Positions 1 through 8,113 of a stretch of 64,000 nt of DNA are shown here, piece by piece; within the stretch, counting starts at the first letter, position 1, and the number at the start of each line of letters is the position of its first letter. The DNA lies in contig JAFSYP010000028.1 in the NCBI GenBank assembly GCA_017449935.1, forward strand, positions 1-64,000. The letters run 5' to 3'. Below the pieces are notes generated by a model, which ran no database searches, was not told the origin of the DNA, and saw only the letters and a program-made list of their open reading frames with translations. The stretch comes from Clostridia bacterium (GTDB taxonomy: Bacteria > Bacillota > Clostridia > Oscillospirales > Acutalibacteraceae). The position numbers were made by a program, and so were the translations under genes.

Positions 1-224
1 GACGCACCTCTGGTGCATCGGTTGTCATGCCAATGGCACGGCCGAGCAGCTAAGTGCGGATCGGATAAACGCTGAAAGCATCTAAGCGTGAAGCCGTCTC
101 CAAGATAAGATATCCCATAGCATAAGCTAGTAAGACCCCTCAAGGACTATGAGGTTGATAGGCTGGATGTGTAAGCGCAGTGATGCGTTGAGCTAGCCAG
201 TACTAATAGGTCGAGGGCTTGACC
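1..224 (+). rRNA. 23S ribosomal RNA, 3' end (partial)
   Basis: The window opens inside domain VI of a 23S rRNA gene. Recognisable conserved stretches are GGATAACCGCTGAAAGCATCTAAG-like sequence near position 60, AAGATAAGATATCCC near 101 and GTACTAATAGGTCGAGGG near 200. The mature 3' end is placed at about 224 (GGCTTGACC), by analogy with other 23S genes. The 5' part lies outside the window. No 5S rRNA follows: a strong terminator starts 58 bases downstream. Confidence 0.95.
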
Positions 225-281
225 TGATTCGTACGCGATATACTTTCATGCTTTGTTCAGTTTTCAGGGTATACAAAAAAG

Positions 282-308
282 AGACTGTCATTACGGCAGT
301 CTTTTTTT
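282..308 (+). terminator. Rho-independent terminator of the rRNA operon
   Basis: An 8-bp stem AGACTGTC/GGCAGTCT (one G-U pair) with a 5-base loop is followed by seven T. It sits 58 bases after the 23S 3' end, so the rRNA transcript ends here. This also excludes a protein start at 248, which would lie upstream of the terminator. Confidence 0.85.
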
Positions 309-310
309 AT

Positions 311-339
311 TTGACTTTTTCGATTGGTTTCTGTATACT
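311..339 (+). promoter_or_regulatory. SigA promoter of the membrane protein gene
   Basis: TTGACT (311-316), a 17-base spacer and TATACT (334-339) follow the rRNA terminator immediately. The expected start of transcription is near 346, ahead of the AGAAGGGG ribosome binding site at 353-360. Confidence 0.85.
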
Positions 340-367
340 TTATTCAGAAGACAGAAGGGGTGATTCT

Positions 368-1756
368 TTGTTTTCCAAGTTGATCGGCTGGGTATTGAGC
401 GCAGTTATCTTTTTGCGCTCTCTATTTTATATTAAACTGCGCGCTGCGGCGGACGTACTGGTCGGCGCGCTGCTTTTGGGGATGCTTTGGAGATTTCGCG
501 GCTCACATGGTTGGGGCGCCGCATGGGGCGTGCTGGCGTGCGGGTTTGGTTTTGTGCTGTTTTTGACTGCGGTGATCGGCGCAAATAAACGAGTTTCTTT
601 TGCGCTGTTGTCCGTTACGGCGTTTTCGTTTATGCTGACGACGCCGAGTTGGGGAACGTTCCTGTCCGGCGTCACGGGTATACAATCGCTGAGCGCGAAA
701 GGCAGCGACGCGGTCACGCAGGCGATCGTGTATCCGGCGTCCGCAATCGCGCTGATGCTTTGTCTCGGATTTGGGATGGTTGCTGTATTCAGCGTGCTGC
801 TGGGCAAATGCTTCGGCGGCAAAGCTTGGCGCTTGCGTGATTTTGCAATCGTCCTGCTTGTGTTCTACGTCGTGACGGTCCTGATGCAGGCGACTGCTTC
901 GCATGGGTTATTCCGACTGCTTCAACCGGAATCGGTGCGCGTGTTTGCGGACGATCTGCAGGCGAAAGGCGTGCAGACCTCCGTTTTTCGCACCTATCTC
1001 GCGCATTTCGGCAACATCGACTGGGCAAAAAAATACGTCGGCGGCCGGCATTATTTTGCGGCGATCGAGACGATCTCGCGCGCTGCTGCGGCTGCCGCGG
1101 TCCTTTTGTCCGTTCGTTTTATTGTGAAGGATAAGCAGGCCGCAAGAACAGGCGCCGTCGTTTGCGGTGCGTTTGCTTTTGCGATAACGGCCGCAGACGT
1201 GTTCTTTTTCCTGGACGGCGGCGGGGTCCGCGGTGCGCAGGGGCTTGCTCTGCCGGATTGGATCGCCGCGTGGAGCACATGGGAATACGGTACGGGATTT
1301 CTTGCCGGCGGCCTGATTACAGCCTATGTGCGCCGGCTGTCTGTGACGACGGATGTGACGCTGCCGCAGCGAGTTTCCCCGAAGCTGCAAAATGTCCTTT
1401 CGTATGTTTTGTTCTTTATCGCCGGACTGGGCGTCAATATCGTGCGCCCGATGCTTGTGCGCATGGAGCGCTCGCCCCTGCAGATCGTCGGCGTGATCGC
1501 TTCCGTTCTGGTCGTGATCGGCTTCTCCGTGCTGCTGTGCCGCAGATGGGGCGCTATGCTTGAAGCTGCGCCGTCCGACCGGCTCGCCGCCGCGCTGATC
1601 GCTTTCCTCGGCGGGTACTATCTGCTGCTGTATCTGTTTGCCTATGAGCCGCAGGTGGATGAGCTGCGGATGCTGCACAACATCCTCGTTCTGATCTCCT
1701 ATGTCGGCGTGACGGCGTGGTGTATGCGTCGTTTGATTTGTCCGAAAGATTTATAA
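368..1756 (+). CDS. Polytopic membrane protein of unknown function
   Basis: A 462-residue protein made almost entirely of hydrophobic segments (about 10-13 predicted membrane helices), so it acts in the cytoplasmic membrane. I do not recognise the family. A polar motif RFRGSHGWGAAWG near residue 42 stands out between two helices and could be a functional site. I chose a TTG start at 368 because the promoter at 311-339 and the AGAAGGGG site at 353-360 sit just in front of it. The longer reading frame from 248 would begin upstream of the rRNA terminator. The gene is monocistronic, closed by its own terminator at 1764. Confidence 0.75.
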   Translation: MFSKLIGWVLSAVIFLRSLFYIKLRAAADVLVGALLLGMLWRFRGSHGWGAAWGVLACGFGFVLFLTAVIGANKRVSFALLSVTAFSFMLTTPSWGTFLSGVTGIQSLSAKGSDAVTQAIVYPASAIALMLCLGFGMVAVFSVLLGKCFGGKAWRLRDFAIVLLVFYVVTVLMQATASHGLFRLLQPESVRVFADDLQAKGVQTSVFRTYLAHFGNIDWAKKYVGGRHYFAAIETISRAAAAAAVLLSVRFIVKDKQAARTGAVVCGAFAFAITAADVFFFLDGGGVRGAQGLALPDWIAAWSTWEYGTGFLAGGLITAYVRRLSVTTDVTLPQRVSPKLQNVLSYVLFFIAGLGVNIVRPMLVRMERSPLQIVGVIASVLVVIGFSVLLCRRWGAMLEAAPSDRLAAALIAFLGGYYLLLYLFAYEPQVDELRMLHNILVLISYVGVTAWCMRRLICPKDL

Positions 1757-1763
1757 TCTTTCT

Positions 1764-1786
1764 GCTCTCCGGAAGGGGAGCTTTTT
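1764..1786 (+). terminator. Terminator after the 368-1756 membrane protein gene
   Basis: GCTCTCC, a GGAA tetraloop and GGGGAGC (one G-U pair) followed by five T, starting 7 bases after the stop codon. Confidence 0.75.
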
Positions 1787-1803
1787 ACGATGGCGGTTAA
1801 AAA

Positions 1804-1832
1804 CGGCGAGGATTTCTCCCCGCCGCTTTTTC
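1804..1832. terminator. Bidirectional terminator between convergent genes
   Basis: The arms CGGCGAGG and CCCCGCCG pair around ATTTCT and are flanked by runs of A on the left and T on the right. Read on the minus strand, the hairpin is followed by TTTTTAA, so it mainly ends the minus-strand operon that finishes at 1841. Confidence 0.75.
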
Positions 1833-1840
1833 GTATTGCC

Positions 1841-2851
1841 TTATTCGCTCTTCATGCCGACCAGTTCGGCGTTGCCTTTGTACGCGTCCACGGACAGCTT
1901 GACGGAATCGAAGATCGCCGCCTTGATGTCGTCGTCCGTTGCGCCGAGGTATTTGGCCCACTTGTTGTCGATGAAGGTGTTCATACACATGATATCCGCC
2001 AGACCGACCGGGTCGATGCCGCTTTCAATGCCCTTGTCCCTGTACTGCTTGCGCATCGTCAGGCCGAACAGCTTGAACATCCAGTTGGTGATGTTGATAA
2101 TTTTGCGGTTCGGCATTCCCATTGCTTCATGTACGATCGCAAGGAACTCGTTCCACGTGTAGTTGTAGTAGCTGATCGGGTAGGTCTTCTTGCCCTTGCT
2201 CTTTTCGGCTGCGCCGACGATGACCTCGGCGACCTGCCGCACGGTCAGCATGGCGGTGCCGCCCTTGGGATAGAACGTGATCGGGCCCATGTTTTCGATC
2301 TGTTCGATGAGGATGACCCAGACCGGTTTGCGTCCGGGCTGCGTACCGAAGATGTAGGGCAGCTCCAGCACGCAGACGTCCATGTTCTCGTCCGCAAAGG
2401 AGAGCGCCGTCTTTTCCTGCATGATGCGGCTGCGGATGTACGGATGCTTGGCGGTCAGGTGCATCTGCGGGTATTTCTTGGCAAAATAGGAGAAGTAAGA
2501 ACCGAGCACGACCGTTTTCGTGACGCCTGCCTGCTTGGCGAGCGGGATCAGCCGCGCGAGCGGATCAATGTTGTATTTCTTATAGGCGTCATAGACGGGC
2601 GCGGGGAACTCCACGCGTTCGTCCACGCCGGCCGCGAATACGAAGCAGTCGCAGCCCTTCATGAGCGCGAGCACCTCGTCGTCGGACATTTCGAGGATAT
2701 TGCGGAACGTGATCTCCATCTGTTCGGGGATGGGCGCGCCCTGCGGCAGAGGCGGCAGCGCGACGGTGCGCACGTTGTGCCCGCGGTCGATGAACAGTTG
2801 CGCTGCGGCGCAGCCGAGCAAGCCCGTTCCGCCGATCATGAATACGTTCAT
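1841..2851 (-). CDS. NAD-dependent epimerase/dehydratase-like SDR protein
   Basis: 336 residues of extended short-chain dehydrogenase type. The N-terminal Rossmann motif GGTGLLG (residues 7-13) binds NAD(P). A possible catalytic YxxxK is Y122-K126, although an atypical Y138xxxR is also present, so activity cannot be read with certainty. It is the last gene of the minus operon that starts at 6680, and its ATG overlaps the TGA of the preceding SDR gene by four bases, which implies translational coupling. Co-transcription with a GPH-type symporter and purine nucleoside phosphorylase suggests a role with an imported nucleoside or sugar derivative. The substrate is unknown. Confidence 0.8.
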   Translation of the reverse strand: MNVFMIGGTGLLGCAAAQLFIDRGHNVRTVALPPLPQGAPIPEQMEITFRNILEMSDDEVLALMKGCDCFVFAAGVDERVEFPAPVYDAYKKYNIDPLARLIPLAKQAGVTKTVVLGSYFSYFAKKYPQMHLTAKHPYIRSRIMQEKTALSFADENMDVCVLELPYIFGTQPGRKPVWVILIEQIENMGPITFYPKGGTAMLTVRQVAEVIVGAAEKSKGKKTYPISYYNYTWNEFLAIVHEAMGMPNRKIINITNWMFKLFGLTMRKQYRDKGIESGIDPVGLADIMCMNTFIDNKWAKYLGATDDDIKAAIFDSVKLSVDAYKGNAELVGMKSE

Positions 2852-4377
2852 ACCTTCATGCCCTCCTCGTAATCCTTGAAGCCCTCAAAGATCTTTTCGT
2901 CATAGACGTTCTGCTCTTCCTTGTCGTGCAGCGGGTGCCAGACCTGCGCAAAGAACGGATTGATCTTCGCTTCCGTGTCATAGTCCCACGGCCACGGCAA
3001 CTCCTGCGGGCACCAATGGCCGCCCTTGAGCACCAGGTTCGGCGTCATCTCGAACACGTTGCCGCGCGCGCTTTCCCACGTCAGCGGCGTGAACAGATCG
3101 CCCTTGGTCATCTTCTTCGACAAGCATTTGCCGCCGCGGAATGCCGCGGCTTTCTTCATGTCTGCCAGCGTCAGCTCGCTGTCCGGCTTGCTCTCGTCAT
3201 AGCCGTGGTCGAGCAGTTTGATCTCCTCGGTCGGACGCTCGATCTTGAAGCTGTCCCAGCCGCCGATCTTGTTCCATTCCTCTTCGCTGCCGTAGTATGC
3301 GCTGATGCGGTGCTTGTTGCCCGTCTTCTTCCAGTGCAGCGTGCCGTACAGCTCGGTCTCGGCGATCTTCTTCATAAAGGGCTTGGCGAGCGCGCCAACG
3401 GCGGAGCCGAGGAACGCGGGCAGGAGATTCGCCGCGCGGTAGTACGCGGGGACCGCCTTCGCCATGTTCGCGAAATACTGTTTGATCGGGATATTTGCGC
3501 GGAAATGCAGGATGTTGTCGAGCTTGTCGGAGTCGATATACCACTGGCCGTGAAAGTTGCGCAGGATGAACCAATGCGCGTCAAAAATCTTCTGCGGCGA
3601 GGGCAGACCGAGCGAACCGAGCAGGTATTCCTCAAACTCATAGTTGGTGATGCGGTATTCCTTGCCGGAGCCGATGTTATAGAACTTGCGCCAGAAATCC
3701 TCCGGGACGTCCGGCTCGCAGATGTTGGCCAAAAGACGGCCGCTGTCCTCGACGGTCGCCCATTCCAGCACGCCGTTGATCGGCACATGGAACATGATCG
3801 GGTCCATGTTCTTGAGGATCGCGGGATAGAGGATGCCGGACTGGCGCAGCGATACCCAGTACCGCAGACCGGATTCGGCAAAGATTGCTTCGGCCTTGAC
3901 TTTGCTGATGGCGTAGTGATCGTAAACGCTGATTTTGATCGGATCGCCCGTGCGCGCCCAGTGGATCGGCGGATTGCGGTCGCCCGTCTCAGCCACGGTG
4001 CCGATATACACGACCTTCACGGCATCGGGATCAGGCTGCGCTTTGACGGCGCGGACGATGTTTTCGGCGGCGGTCACATTGGTGCGGATGGTTTTGCGCG
4101 GATAGTAGTCCGCCGCGGGGGAAACCATGCCGCCGACGTGCAGCACATAATCCGCGCCTGTGACGAAGCGTAGCACGGATGCGTAGTCGGTCAGATCTCC
4201 CCAGATGATCTTTACGGAAGGATCGTTGACGTACGGCATAAACTGTTTGCGATTCTTCTCGCTCGGCCGCAAAAGCAGCACGATGTTATGGCGGTATTTG
4301 CGCGCATACAGCTCCAGGAAGCCCTGGAAGCCCATCGTGCCGGAAGCGCCGGTCAGGGCAACGGTCGTTTTTTTCAT
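2848..4377 (-). CDS. SDR epimerase/dehydratase with long C-terminal extension
   Basis: 509 residues. Residues 1 to about 320 form an extended SDR: the nucleotide-binding TGASGTMG is at 9-16 and the catalytic-type YAISK at 155-159. The last 180 or so residues do not belong to the Rossmann domain. They are rich in Trp, Lys and Asp and contain GGKCLS and GGHWCPQ, which could be a small metal or cofactor site (inference). It is the third gene of the operon, 30 bases after punA, and overlaps the next SDR gene by ATGA. Two consecutive but dissimilar SDRs suggest a two-step sugar conversion, or a heteromeric enzyme. Confidence 0.8.
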   Translation of the reverse strand: MKKTTVALTGASGTMGFQGFLELYARKYRHNIVLLLRPSEKNRKQFMPYVNDPSVKIIWGDLTDYASVLRFVTGADYVLHVGGMVSPAADYYPRKTIRTNVTAAENIVRAVKAQPDPDAVKVVYIGTVAETGDRNPPIHWARTGDPIKISVYDHYAISKVKAEAIFAESGLRYWVSLRQSGILYPAILKNMDPIMFHVPINGVLEWATVEDSGRLLANICEPDVPEDFWRKFYNIGSGKEYRITNYEFEEYLLGSLGLPSPQKIFDAHWFILRNFHGQWYIDSDKLDNILHFRANIPIKQYFANMAKAVPAYYRAANLLPAFLGSAVGALAKPFMKKIAETELYGTLHWKKTGNKHRISAYYGSEEEWNKIGGWDSFKIERPTEEIKLLDHGYDESKPDSELTLADMKKAAAFRGGKCLSKKMTKGDLFTPLTWESARGNVFEMTPNLVLKGGHWCPQELPWPWDYDTEAKINPFFAQVWHPLHDKEEQNVYDEKIFEGFKDYEEGMKV

Positions 4378-4407
4378 GTCGTTTTCTCCTTTTATTTTTA
4401 ATGGTTT

Positions 4408-5238
4408 TTACGATTCCGATAGAGTTTTCGCCATACGAAGCACGGCGTTTTCGACGAGTGCGCGGAACAGCGGCGCGACGCGGTCGGCGGTCTGCTGGAC
4501 TTCGGCGTGCGTCAACGGCGTCGGGCTGATGCCGGCGGCCAGGTTGGAAATGCAGCTGATCCCGCAGACGCGCATGCCCGCGTGGACGGCGGCGATCGCT
4601 TCGCATGCCGTGCTCATGCCGACGGCGTCGGCGCCGAGCAAACCGTACATGCGGATCTCCTGCGGCGACTCATAGTTCGGACCGCTCGTCTGGAGATACA
4701 CGCCGCTTCGAACAGGGATATTCAGTTTATTCGCTGCGGCGCGGATGCAGCCGGTGAGCGTATCGTCATAGATATGGCTCATGTCCGGGAAGCGCGGTCC
4801 CAGTTCGTCCGCGTTCTCTCCGATCAGCGGAGAGGGAACGAACGAAGCAATCTGTCCGGTGATACACATCAGATCTCCGGCGGAAAACGCGGGATTGATC
4901 CCGCCGGCCGCGTTGGTCAGCAGCAGGATCTGTGCGCCCAGAAGACGCATCAGACGGATTGGGAGGACGACCTCCCGCATGGAATAGCCCTCATAATAAT
5001 GCACGCGTCCCTGCATAAGGACGACCGGAACGTCCCGCAGCGTGCCGAACAGGAACCGTCCGGCGTGTCCCGCGACAGTCGAGCGCGGAAACCCGGGGAT
5101 GTCCGAATAGTTTACAACGGCCTGAACGTCGATCTTTTCCGCAAATCCGCCGAGACCGGAACCGAGAACGACCGCGATCCGCGGCACGAAGTCTGTCCGG
5201 CTGCGCACATATTGCAGCGCTTCATTCCATTCGTTCAT
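4408..5238 (-). CDS. punA: Purine nucleoside phosphorylase (trimeric PNP family)
   Basis: 276 residues, the usual length of the trimeric family. It cleaves inosine or guanosine with phosphate to the base and (deoxy)ribose-1-phosphate. Visible family motifs are the phosphate loop GSGLGGF near residue 27, GRVHYYEGY, TNAAGGIN, YESPQEIRM carrying the base-contacting Glu, VGMSTACEA, and ISNLAAGI with the base-binding Asn of the guanine/hypoxanthine-specific enzymes. The ATG overlaps the stop of the upstream transporter gene by four bases. Salvage of nucleosides brought in by that transporter is the simple reading of the pair. Confidence 0.93.
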   Translation of the reverse strand: MNEWNEALQYVRSRTDFVPRIAVVLGSGLGGFAEKIDVQAVVNYSDIPGFPRSTVAGHAGRFLFGTLRDVPVVLMQGRVHYYEGYSMREVVLPIRLMRLLGAQILLLTNAAGGINPAFSAGDLMCITGQIASFVPSPLIGENADELGPRFPDMSHIYDDTLTGCIRAAANKLNIPVRSGVYLQTSGPNYESPQEIRMYGLLGADAVGMSTACEAIAAVHAGMRVCGISCISNLAAGISPTPLTHAEVQQTADRVAPLFRALVENAVLRMAKTLSES

Positions 5239-6680
5239 GCTTCCGCCTCGTCAAGGCTGCGGCCTTCTTCTTCGGCGTGCTTGACGCGCAGCTTCTGCAT
5301 GATTTCGTCGTAGAAATCGCCGTGCAGTTTATATTTGCGCACGAACACGAGGAACGACAGCGCGATCAGGATGACCGGGATCGCGAACGCCATCACGCAG
5401 ATGGCTGTCTTGGCGGACTGCGGCTGTGTGGCGGCGTCCGCGGTGTTGTATTTTCCGATCTCCAGACCGATGCCCATGATCAGTCCCTGGATCGAATAGG
5501 CGACCTTCAAAAGAAAACTCTTCATCGAAAACACGATGGAGTCCGTGCGGTAGCCGAGCTTGAACTCGCCGTAGTCCACCACGTCCGCGAGCATGACCGT
5601 TTCGGCGACGAACATCGCGCCGATGCCGATGCAGCAAATAAACGCGAAGAACGCAAAGAGGATAAAGCCGCTGTCCAGCACGAGCGCACCGTCCGCGTCG
5701 GGGAATCTGACATTGCCGAGCGCTTTGCCGCGGTAGTTGCGCAGCAGGAACAGCGCGAGATACCCGACCGCGGAAAAGCCCATCGCGCCGAGGATGACGG
5801 GACGTTTTGTGTATTTGTTGGACAGGGTGGTGAACAGCACCAGACCGAGCATCTGCCCGACCGCGACGATCGCCGCAAAGACGGCGTACAGCTCATAGCG
5901 CTGCAGGACGTGCTTGAAGTAGTACACGCCCAGACCGTTGGTCAGATACCAGCCGGTGTTGAAACAGATCGCCGTGATCATAAAGAATAAAAGCTGATCG
6001 TTGCTTTTGATCGTGACAAACGCTTTCTTGAGCGTCAGGCTTTCCTTCTTTTCGGGCGTATAGCGCTCTTTGGTGCCGGTCACGGTGATGACGACAAGCA
6101 GGATATACGCGCCGGCGAGGATCATCGCCCACCGGTGGAAGCCGAGCGGTTCATTCCCATGACCGAGCCGGTCGACCATAGCCACGGTCAGCAGCGATAC
6201 GGCGCCCTGTCCGACGCCGCAGAAGAAACGCGGGATGGACGCGATCGTGTTTCGCTCCTTCGGATCGCGCGCCAGTGCCGGGACGAACGACCAGTACGGG
6301 ATGTCAAAGATGGTATAGCTCATACCCCACAGAAGATACGCGACGGTCGCGTAGACGTACGCGCCGACGCCGCCCGCGGCGAACCCGGGATTGGTGAACA
6401 TCATCACCAGCACGAACGCGTTGAGGATACCGCCGGCCAGGATCCACGGACGGAATCTGCCGAGGCGTGTACGCGTGTTGTCCACCAGCGTGCCCATCAT
6501 CGGATCGTTGATGCCGTCCCAAACGCGGCACAGCAGGAACATGCCGCTCAGATAGCCGGGACGAATTTTCAGATTGTCCGTCAGATAATTGGAAAAGAAC
6601 GCGTTGGTCATCCCGTAGCTCAGATCACCGCCGGCTCCGGCGACGCCGTAGCTGAGCTTCTCGCGCAGAGAGATCGCCAT
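5235..6680 (-). CDS. GPH-family sugar/nucleoside:cation symporter (MelB type)
   Basis: 481 residues with 12 predicted membrane helices. The family hallmark DPMMGTLVDNTRTRLGRFRP (near residue 58) and MSYTIFDIPYWSFVPAL mark it as a glycoside-pentoside-hexuronide cation symporter of the MFS superfamily. Such carriers import glycosides, pentoses, hexuronides or nucleosides with sodium or protons. Here the tight coupling to punA argues for a nucleoside or ribose-containing substrate (inference). The ATG at 6680 follows a TTGGAGGCTG binding site. It is the first gene of the four-gene operon driven by the promoter at 6711-6739. Confidence 0.88.
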   Translation of the reverse strand: MAISLREKLSYGVAGAGGDLSYGMTNAFFSNYLTDNLKIRPGYLSGMFLLCRVWDGINDPMMGTLVDNTRTRLGRFRPWILAGGILNAFVLVMMFTNPGFAAGGVGAYVYATVAYLLWGMSYTIFDIPYWSFVPALARDPKERNTIASIPRFFCGVGQGAVSLLTVAMVDRLGHGNEPLGFHRWAMILAGAYILLVVITVTGTKERYTPEKKESLTLKKAFVTIKSNDQLLFFMITAICFNTGWYLTNGLGVYYFKHVLQRYELYAVFAAIVAVGQMLGLVLFTTLSNKYTKRPVILGAMGFSAVGYLALFLLRNYRGKALGNVRFPDADGALVLDSGFILFAFFAFICCIGIGAMFVAETVMLADVVDYGEFKLGYRTDSIVFSMKSFLLKVAYSIQGLIMGIGLEIGKYNTADAATQPQSAKTAICVMAFAIPVILIALSFLVFVRKYKLHGDFYDEIMQKLRVKHAEEEGRSLDEAEA

Positions 6681-6710
6681 ACTTCAGCCTCCAAAAGTGA
6701 ATTATAAATT

Positions 6711-6739
6711 ATTATAGCATGAACGAACCGATTTGACAA
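6711..6739 (-). promoter_or_regulatory. SigA promoter of the symporter-punA-SDR operon
   Basis: On the minus strand TTGTCA (6734-6739), a 17-base spacer and TATAAT (6711-6716). The -35 overlaps a TTGACA on the opposite strand at 6733-6738, so the divergent DacF-type gene may share the control region, but no matching plus-strand -10 at 16-18 bases is visible. Confidence 0.8.
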
Positions 6740-6791
6740 TGCATTTTTGCACATCTTTTTCCATATAAATGAAAAAAGGAGGCGATCGAGC

Positions 6792-8009
6792 ATGAGAAAA
6801 AGAATACTGACCGCGGCGCTCGCGTTTGTACTGTTCTGGCTGTGCGCCGCGCAGACGGAAGCGGCACAGTTTATGGAAGACGGATATATGCTTTATGAGC
6901 CGGACGAAGTGCCGACGGCTGAGGAAGCGCCGACGGACGGACTGCCGGTGACCGTGCGGGCGAAGGCGGCGGTGCTGATGGATCAGACAAGCGGACAGAT
7001 CCTTTTGGAGATGAACAGCCGAGAGAAGCTGTATCCCGCGTCCGTGACCAAGATCATGGCGCTGCTGCTGGTTGCGGAAGCGATCGACGGCGGCAAGCTG
7101 GGGCTTGACGATACGGTCACGACCAGCACGAACGCCGCGTCCAAAGGCGGGTCGCAGATCTGGCTGAAGGAAGGGGAGACGATGTCTGTTCGGGATCTGC
7201 TGAAAGCGACGGCCGTTTACAGCGCGAACGACGCCTGCACGGCGCTGGGCGAACAGATCGCAGGCGGAAGCGAGGCGTTTGCGGACATGATGAACGAACG
7301 CGCGCGGGAATTGGGGATGCGCGACACGCATTTTGTCAACTGCACCGGACTTGACGACGACACGACCGAGCATCTGACTTCGGCGTATGATGTGGCGCTG
7401 ATGTCACGCGAACTGCTGACGCACGAATGGATCACGGAGTTTACGACGATCTGGATGGATTCCGTGCGCGGCGGAGAAACGGAGCTGGTCAATACCAACA
7501 AGCTCGTGCGGTTCTATGAGGGCACGACCGGACTGAAGACCGGCACGACGAACAAGGCCGGATGCTGCGTTTCGGCTTCGGCCAAGCGCGGCCAGACGCA
7601 TCTGATCGCCGTGGTCATGGGCAGCAACAACAGCGCGGATCGCTTTGAGGGCGCGAAGGCGCTGCTGAGCTGGGGCTTTGCCAACTATGAAACGATCCGT
7701 CCGCAGATCGACACGAGCCGTGTGACGCGTGTGCGTGTGCTGCACGGCGTTCGGGACAGCATCGTGCCGCAGGCGCCGCAGACGCTGCCCGTGCTGATCC
7801 CGAAGGGCAGGGCGCATGACGTCACGCAGAAGATCGACGTTGCGCTTGACGTGCAGGCGCCGGTGGAAAAAGGCCAGAAGCTCGGTACGATCCGTCTGCA
7901 ATTCGGCGATCAGACGCTCGGCGAGTTCATGCTGACGTCGCCCGAATCGGTCGCGGCGCTGACATTTTCCGTCGTTCTGCGCAGGCTGCTCGGCGTGTTC
8001 GCAAAATAA
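6792..8009 (+). CDS. D-alanyl-D-alanine carboxypeptidase (DacF/PBP5-like, peptidase S11)
   Basis: 405 residues. It removes the terminal D-Ala of peptidoglycan pentapeptides at the outer face of the membrane. An N-terminal signal peptide (residues 1-24) precedes the penicillin-binding core with all three active-site boxes: SVTK at 84-87 (nucleophile Ser84), SAN at 144-146 and KTG at 249-251. The C-terminal part (about 290-405) is a PBP5_C-like beta domain with a closing hydrophobic segment for membrane anchoring. The start at 6792 follows AAAAAAGGAGGCG. An upstream in-frame start at 6747 lies before the binding site and is rejected. Confidence 0.92.
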   Translation: MRKRILTAALAFVLFWLCAAQTEAAQFMEDGYMLYEPDEVPTAEEAPTDGLPVTVRAKAAVLMDQTSGQILLEMNSREKLYPASVTKIMALLLVAEAIDGGKLGLDDTVTTSTNAASKGGSQIWLKEGETMSVRDLLKATAVYSANDACTALGEQIAGGSEAFADMMNERARELGMRDTHFVNCTGLDDDTTEHLTSAYDVALMSRELLTHEWITEFTTIWMDSVRGGETELVNTNKLVRFYEGTTGLKTGTTNKAGCCVSASAKRGQTHLIAVVMGSNNSADRFEGAKALLSWGFANYETIRPQIDTSRVTRVRVLHGVRDSIVPQAPQTLPVLIPKGRAHDVTQKIDVALDVQAPVEKGQKLGTIRLQFGDQTLGEFMLTSPESVAALTFSVVLRRLLGVFAK

Positions 8010-8044
8010 TCGCGGAATAAAACAAAATAATCCGAAGAAAAAGG

Positions 8045-8073
8045 TTGCAAATCCATGCGCAATCGGTTAAAAT
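8045..8073 (+). promoter_or_regulatory. SigA promoter of pgi
   Basis: TTGCAA (8045-8050), 17-base spacer, TAAAAT (8068-8073), 40 bases before the pgi start. Confidence 0.75.
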
Positions 8074-8113
8074 AATAATGTATATCATTTTAACCTTTTA
8101 CGGAGGATACAAC

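Noticed and set aside
248..367. Upstream extension of the first membrane protein to an ATG at 248
   Set aside because: It would start before the rRNA terminator (282-308) and the promoter (311-339). The TTG at 368 has the ribosome binding site.
2926..4173. A 415-codon plus-strand frame opposite the 509-residue SDR gene (and a 360-codon one at 1790-2872)
   Set aside because: Antisense shadows of clear SDR genes, without promoter or ribosome binding site.
6733..6764. Plus-strand promoter TTGACA...TATAAA for the DacF-type gene
   Set aside because: The two boxes are about 25 bases apart, too far for a SigA promoter. The TTGACA is explained as the complement of the minus-strand -35.
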